From: CAZVIJ01 sp964626735 | GTDB taxonomy: Bacteria > Patescibacteriota > Dojkabacteria > JAOAGR01 | Assembly (NCBI GenBank): GCA_964626735.1 | Contig: CAZVIJ010000068.1 | Coordinates: 1 to 7,720 of the forward strand | DNA: 7,720 nt | Direction of reading: 5' to 3' | Shown: positions 5,494 to 7,720 of the stretch, in pieces | Layout: every line of letters begins with the position of its first letter | Position numbering within the stretch: the first letter of the stretch is position 1 | The notes under the pieces: model-generated | Databases searched by the model: none | Told to the model about the DNA's origin: nothing | What the model saw: the letters and a program-made list of their open reading frames with translations, nothing else | Program-made: the position numbers and the translations under genes

Positions 5494-6087
5494 ATGAAAG
5501 TATGGTTCGGTACAACAACATCGGAATTCGAAGTGTATAAGCATATCTATTACCGCATCCGCGACTCAATTCTAGAAAACGATTGTGTACTCCCATTCGA
5601 TTGGCTTGAAGACGCCGAAAACGCATTTCGTTACCAGCAAGGTCGTGAACGCGGCGCGAAGCTTATTTTCGAAAAGGTTCTCAAAGGCATGAAGGAATCA
5701 AGCATCGCCATTATGGAATTTACGGTGCCGAATTTCAGTTCTTCCCATCAGATTAATTACTGTATCTTCAATAAGAAACCTACCCTCGTTTTGCGCCAAA
5801 CGAAGGAAAATAGATTCTTCAAGGATTCTTACTTGGAAGCGGTAAAATCACCATACCTCTTCGTCGAGAATTACCACAACGTCGAGGAGCTTCCGCGGCT
5901 CGTGGAGCGATTCATCTCGAAAATGAGAAAAGACTACAAGCAGAACCGGTACAATGTCATACTCGATAGCGAGAACGACAAGTTCCTCAACTGGGCATCT
6001 GCGAAATACAAGAAAAGCAGATCTGAGATCTTGCGCGATGCATTATACGAGTACGAATTGAAGTTCCCCGATTACCAAAATGATTGA
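5494..6087 (+). CDS. Nucleoside 2-deoxyribosyltransferase-like domain fused to a C-terminal ribbon-helix-helix domain
   Basis: This 197-residue protein has two parts. Residues 1-103 look like a nucleoside 2-deoxyribosyltransferase (NDT) fold: a first strand K-V-W-F-G-T-T-T, a long helix, then S-S-I-A-I-M-E-F-T (69-77) and S-S-S-H-Q-I-N-Y-C-I (82-91) leading into K-K-P-T-L-V-L. In true NDTs the equivalent segment holds the nucleophilic Glu (G-M-E-L-G-Y-A type); here the aligned residue is Gln86, so transferase activity is doubtful and ligand binding more likely. Residues 104-150 are a helical linker. Residues 152-187 look like a ribbon-helix-helix: a strand R-Y-N-V-I-L-D, helix E-N-D-K-F-L-N-W-A-S-A-K-Y, the turn K-K-S-R-S, and helix E-I-L-R-D-A-L-Y-E-Y. 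The protein is thus probably a nucleotide- or nucleoside-responsive DNA-binding regulator. It is divergent from the MazG-like gene with a repeat-bearing shared promoter. It ends with the window's only TGA stop, directly against the next gene's stop. Confidence 0.72.
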   Translation: MKVWFGTTTSEFEVYKHIYYRIRDSILENDCVLPFDWLEDAENAFRYQQGRERGAKLIFEKVLKGMKESSIAIMEFTVPNFSSSHQINYCIFNKKPTLVLRQTKENRFFKDSYLEAVKSPYLFVENYHNVEELPRLVERFISKMRKDYKQNRYNVILDSENDKFLNWASAKYKKSRSEILRDALYEYELKFPDYQND

Positions 6088-6567
6088 CTATGTTAGATTA
6101 TCTGGGATGTACAGATTAACGATTGATTTGTCCGAGCGAGGAAACGGTGAGAAAAAAATCGTTTGACCCGTAGTTATACGTTCGGCGGAAACCATCACCG
6201 GCTCAAGAGACCAAGTCAAGTATAGCCGTTCAACTTGGGTGCGCCCAAGCAATCCGCCCAGGAAGAGTATTTCTCCTATTTTCAGCATTTCGTCCCGATA
6301 AACCCTGAAATAGTATTCGGCAACGGTGCGATCGGTTAGCGCTAAACTAACGCGAGCAAAGGGATCATTTTCTCTAACCGTAACAGTCTGGTAATAACCG
6401 AAAACTGCGTCTCCAAATCGAGATAGTGCAAGAACGGCAGGGTCGATAGCCATAGCGGGAACTTGATAGCTGCCCGGCTCGACTTGATCGCGTAGCTGAT
6501 TGAGCCTACCATCTACGCTTAGGAACGACATATCAGCTTGAAAAAGCCGATTATCATTGGATGACAT
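6088..6567 (-). CDS. Unrecognised 159-residue cytoplasmic protein
   Basis: I do not recognise a family. The protein has no signal peptide, no membrane segment and no Cys, and seems to be a single mixed alpha/beta domain. Residues about 40-62 are hydrophobic-helical (A-V-L-A-L-S-R-F-G-D-A-V-F-G-Y-Y). The middle alternates like beta strands (Y-Y-F-R-V-Y-R-D-E), and there is a glycine turn L-G-G-L-L-G near residue 105. The reading frame looks real: ATG 6567 lies 5 bases after a perfect TATAAT on the minus strand, and the frame fills the whole space between its neighbours. Its TAG stop (6090-6088) abuts the TGA of the RHH gene with no gap. It is divergent from the FMN-binding protein gene, with 66 bases between the two starts, so the two may share control. 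No functional inference beyond that is justified. Confidence 0.7.
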   Translation of the reverse strand: MSSNDNRLFQADMSFLSVDGRLNQLRDQVEPGSYQVPAMAIDPAVLALSRFGDAVFGYYQTVTVRENDPFARVSLALTDRTVAEYYFRVYRDEMLKIGEILFLGGLLGRTQVERLYLTWSLEPVMVSAERITTGQTIFFSPFPRSDKSIVNLYIPDNLT

Positions 6568-6572
6568 GCCCT

Positions 6573-6578
6573 ATTATA
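6573..6578 (-). promoter_or_regulatory. Consensus TATAAT -10 before the gene at 6567
   Basis: The minus strand has TATAAT at 6578-6573, five bases before ATG 6567. This is the best -10 in the window and again predicts a leaderless transcript. AGGGC between them is not placed to act as a Shine-Dalgarno sequence. Confidence 0.6.
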
Positions 6579-6618
6579 CCTCAACTCGCAAAATAGAGAG
6601 TTTTCAGGTATCCTTAGG

Positions 6619-6627
6619 TGTTTATAC
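6619..6627 (+). promoter_or_regulatory. Likely extended -10 of the FMN-binding protein gene
   Basis: TGT-TTATAC (TG 6619-6620, hexamer 6622-6627) ends six bases before ATG 6634. It is embedded in the imperfect palindrome GTGT-TTAT-ACAC (6618-6629), which might be an operator. No Shine-Dalgarno sequence precedes the ATG. Confidence 0.45.
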
Positions 6628-6633
6628 ACTTTT

Positions 6634-7359
6634 ATGAAATTTGGTCCCCGACAGTTAGGGATGTCTGTACTTGGCATCGTATCGGTTTTTTCCGGCACGA
6701 AGTTCGTTGTTGGCGGTTTAATGGCAGGCAATACGGTCGATGCTGCCGATACGACTCATGTCATTCCCCTGGTTACTAACGATGCATCCACGCCTACGGT
6801 ATCGGCAACGCCCGATTCTTTAACGGTAATCCCCCAAAGGGAAGATGAAGATCGTGAGAATGAAGAAGATCGAAATACTAATACAACGGCGACGAACCTT
6901 CCTTCTCCATCACTATCCGCATCCGTTTCGCCAACCAGCAGCCAGACCAAATCGACAGCTACACCAAAGCCAATAACGACCACAGTCCCCATAAAAACAA
7001 CGACCCCAACACCAACCCCGACAAAGGCACCTACACCGACAACACCTTCCGTAGCTCACAAGTACAAGAACGGAACGTATAATGCAGTCGGATCGTACGG
7101 GACGGAAGATAACTTAACAGAAAGCATTGGTGTTACGCTTACCGTGACAAACGATACGGTCTCTTCCGTGTCTATTGAAACGATGGCCGACAACAGCGAC
7201 TCGCTGAAATGGCAATTGCGGTTCAAGAGCGGGATATCATCGGCAGTCGTTGGGAAGTCACTTGATTACGCAGCTACGATCGGTAAAGTAAACGGATCCT
7301 CAGATACGCCGAAAGGGTTCAGGAGCGCGGTCAACCAAATAAAATCGAAGGCGCTCTAG
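6634..7359 (+). CDS. Membrane-anchored extracytoplasmic FMN-binding domain protein
   Basis: This 241-residue protein has three parts. Residues 9-31 are a hydrophobic signal/anchor segment. Residues 44-141 are a disordered linker, with an acidic stretch at 69-80 (E-D-E-D-R-E-N-E-E-D) and then a Thr/Pro-rich run that probably spans the envelope. Residues 143-241 are an FMN_bind-type domain (as in NqrC/RnfG and related redox carriers), recognised by Y-K-N-G-T-Y-x-A-x-G-S-Y at 144-155, the S-I-G-V-T-L-T-V-T strand, S-G-I-S-S-A-V-V-G-K-S at 199-209, and N-G-S-S-D-T-P-K-G-F at 220-229. In NqrC the matching segment S-G-A-T-x-T carries the Thr flavinylated by ApbE; here the aligned residue is Ser223. 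FMN may therefore be held through Ser, through Thr225, or non-covalently. It converges on a reductase gene with overlapping stops, which suggests a role in outward electron transfer. Confidence 0.85.
   Translation: MKFGPRQLGMSVLGIVSVFSGTKFVVGGLMAGNTVDAADTTHVIPLVTNDASTPTVSATPDSLTVIPQREDEDRENEEDRNTNTTATNLPSPSLSASVSPTSSQTKSTATPKPITTTVPIKTTTPTPTPTKAPTPTTPSVAHKYKNGTYNAVGSYGTEDNLTESIGVTLTVTNDTVSSVSIETMADNSDSLKWQLRFKSGISSAVVGKSLDYAATIGKVNGSSDTPKGFRSAVNQIKSKAL
6934..7053 (+). repeat. Low-complexity Thr/Pro/Ser linker-coding tract
   Basis: This tract codes for residues 101-140 of the FMN-binding protein. It is rich in ACC/ACA/CCA/CCG codons, with T-P-T-P-T-P-T near 123-130 and A-P-T-P-T-T-P near 132-138. 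It is a degenerate short-period repeat, of the kind used as a flexible, possibly glycosylated, spacer between a membrane anchor and an outer domain. Length variation between strains is expected here. Confidence 0.7.
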
Positions 7360-7720
7360 CTGAATTGGAACTCCTCGAATACGATATCCTTCGGGTGAAC
7401 GCCCAACATCATGAATTGCTCGGTAAGAGCATGCATCATCGGTACCGGCCCGCATATGAAGATGAGTTTGTTCTTGAGGGCATCGATACCTCCGAGGCTA
7501 TCTGCAATCGCTTGCGCACTCAGTCTGCCTTGTGTTCCGCTATACCAAGGCGTGTAATTGAGAAGTTCGTAGGTTTGACGGTAAAGATTTATTTCTTCCC
7601 GATAGATATTTTCCGTTTCGTCCCGTAGAGACCAGTACAAAAAAATCTTGCGTTTGCCGTCAAGCCTTTGCCGGAATAAATGGATCTGGTGTTCCGCCAT
7701 ATGCAAGAATGGGGCTATAC
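7356..7720 (-). CDS. C-terminal NAD(P)-binding part of a ferredoxin/ferric-reductase-like flavoprotein, 5' end outside the window
   Basis: Only the last 120 or so residues are in the window. The frame is open to the right edge and begins with I-A-P-F-L-H-M, the usual start of the NAD(P)-binding domain in the ferredoxin-NADP reductase family (normally preceded by G-x-G). Further signs are K-I-F-L-Y-W-S-L-R, a G-R-L-S turn, and F-I-C-G-P-V-P-M-M, the C-G-P-x-x-M motif that contacts the nicotinamide. The protein ends in F-E-E-F-x-F-S. The missing N-terminal part should hold the FAD domain and, in relatives of this type, often a ferric-reductase-like membrane region; that cannot be seen here. The TTG at 7706 and ATG at 7700 fall inside the domain and are not starts. 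Its TAG shares a CTAG overlap with the FMN-binding protein gene on the other strand. Confidence 0.82.
   Translation of the reverse strand, partial: IAPFLHMAEHQIHLFRQRLDGKRKIFLYWSLRDETENIYREEINLYRQTYELLNYTPWYSGTQGRLSAQAIADSLGGIDALKNKLIFICGPVPMMHALTEQFMMLGVHPKDIVFEEFQFS

Noticed and set aside
1958..6087. UGA recoded as glycine (as in Gracilibacteria/Absconditabacteria): in-frame TGA in the small membrane frame (1960-1958), and the only TGA stop (6085-6087) followed three codons later by TAG
   Set aside because: The large genes here are full length and glycine-rich with no in-frame TGA, which would be very unlikely if UGA were a regular glycine codon. A one-base slip in the five-T run explains the small frame more simply.
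6618..6629. GTGT-TTAT-ACAC palindrome as a second copy of the ATTACACA operator
   Set aside because: Only GTGT/ACAC is shared, the spacer differs and it overlaps a -10 box where such sequence can arise by chance.
1..7720. tRNA, rRNA, CRISPR array, insertion sequence or transposase, phage gene
   Set aside because: No cloverleaf, regularly spaced repeats, terminal inverted repeats or recombinase motifs were seen on either strand.

Overview
The window is a compact bacterial segment of roughly 45-47% GC by eye. It holds about ten protein-coding genes, no RNA genes, no mobile elements and no CRISPR array. Genes are small, intergenic gaps are short and convergent genes abut or overlap at their stops. 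Almost every gene has a -10-like hexamer only 5-10 bases before its start codon, usually without a Shine-Dalgarno sequence, so transcripts are probably leaderless. This, together with the single-TM and 'FMN-binding domain behind a Thr/Pro linker' proteins, fits a Patescibacteria/CPR genome, perhaps Saccharibacteria. That taxonomic call is inference from style, not from a marker gene.

Layout. (1) 1-1824, plus strand: the 3' part of a glyoxalase/VOC-fold gene, a membrane-anchored prohibitin/SPFH protein (524-1309), and a PhnB-type VOC protein (1364-1780) closed by a clear rho-independent terminator. (2) 1823-3118, minus strand: an AlkX/YcaQ-type DNA glycosylase (HTH_42 family, Q-T-D motif), followed by what looks like a frameshifted 45-residue membrane protein. 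(3) 3187-3705, plus strand: a single-TM extracytoplasmic protein, divergent from the glycosylase. (4) 3727-5432, minus strand: a MazG-like nucleotide pyrophosphohydrolase followed by a GH1-like (clan GH-A) glycoside hydrolase. (5) 5494-6087, plus strand: a protein with an N-terminal nucleoside 2-deoxyribosyltransferase-like domain and a C-terminal ribbon-helix-helix (RHH) DNA-binding domain. It is divergent from the MazG-like gene. (6) 6088-6567, minus strand: an unrecognised 159-residue protein. (7) 6634-7720: an extracytoplasmic FMN-binding-domain protein converging on the C-terminal NAD-binding part of a ferredoxin/ferric-reductase-like flavoprotein. Their stop codons overlap.

The most interesting unit is at 5064-6087. 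A nucleotide-hydrolysing enzyme and a putative nucleotide-sensing transcription factor share a 61-bp divergent promoter. That promoter carries three copies of an ATTACACA-type octamer, two of them forming an inverted repeat. The sensor domain seems to have Gln where the deoxyribosyltransferase family has its nucleophilic Glu, which suggests a binding domain rather than an enzyme. A second plausible unit is the FMN-binding protein and the reductase, which together could pass electrons from cytosolic NAD(P)H to an outward-facing flavin.
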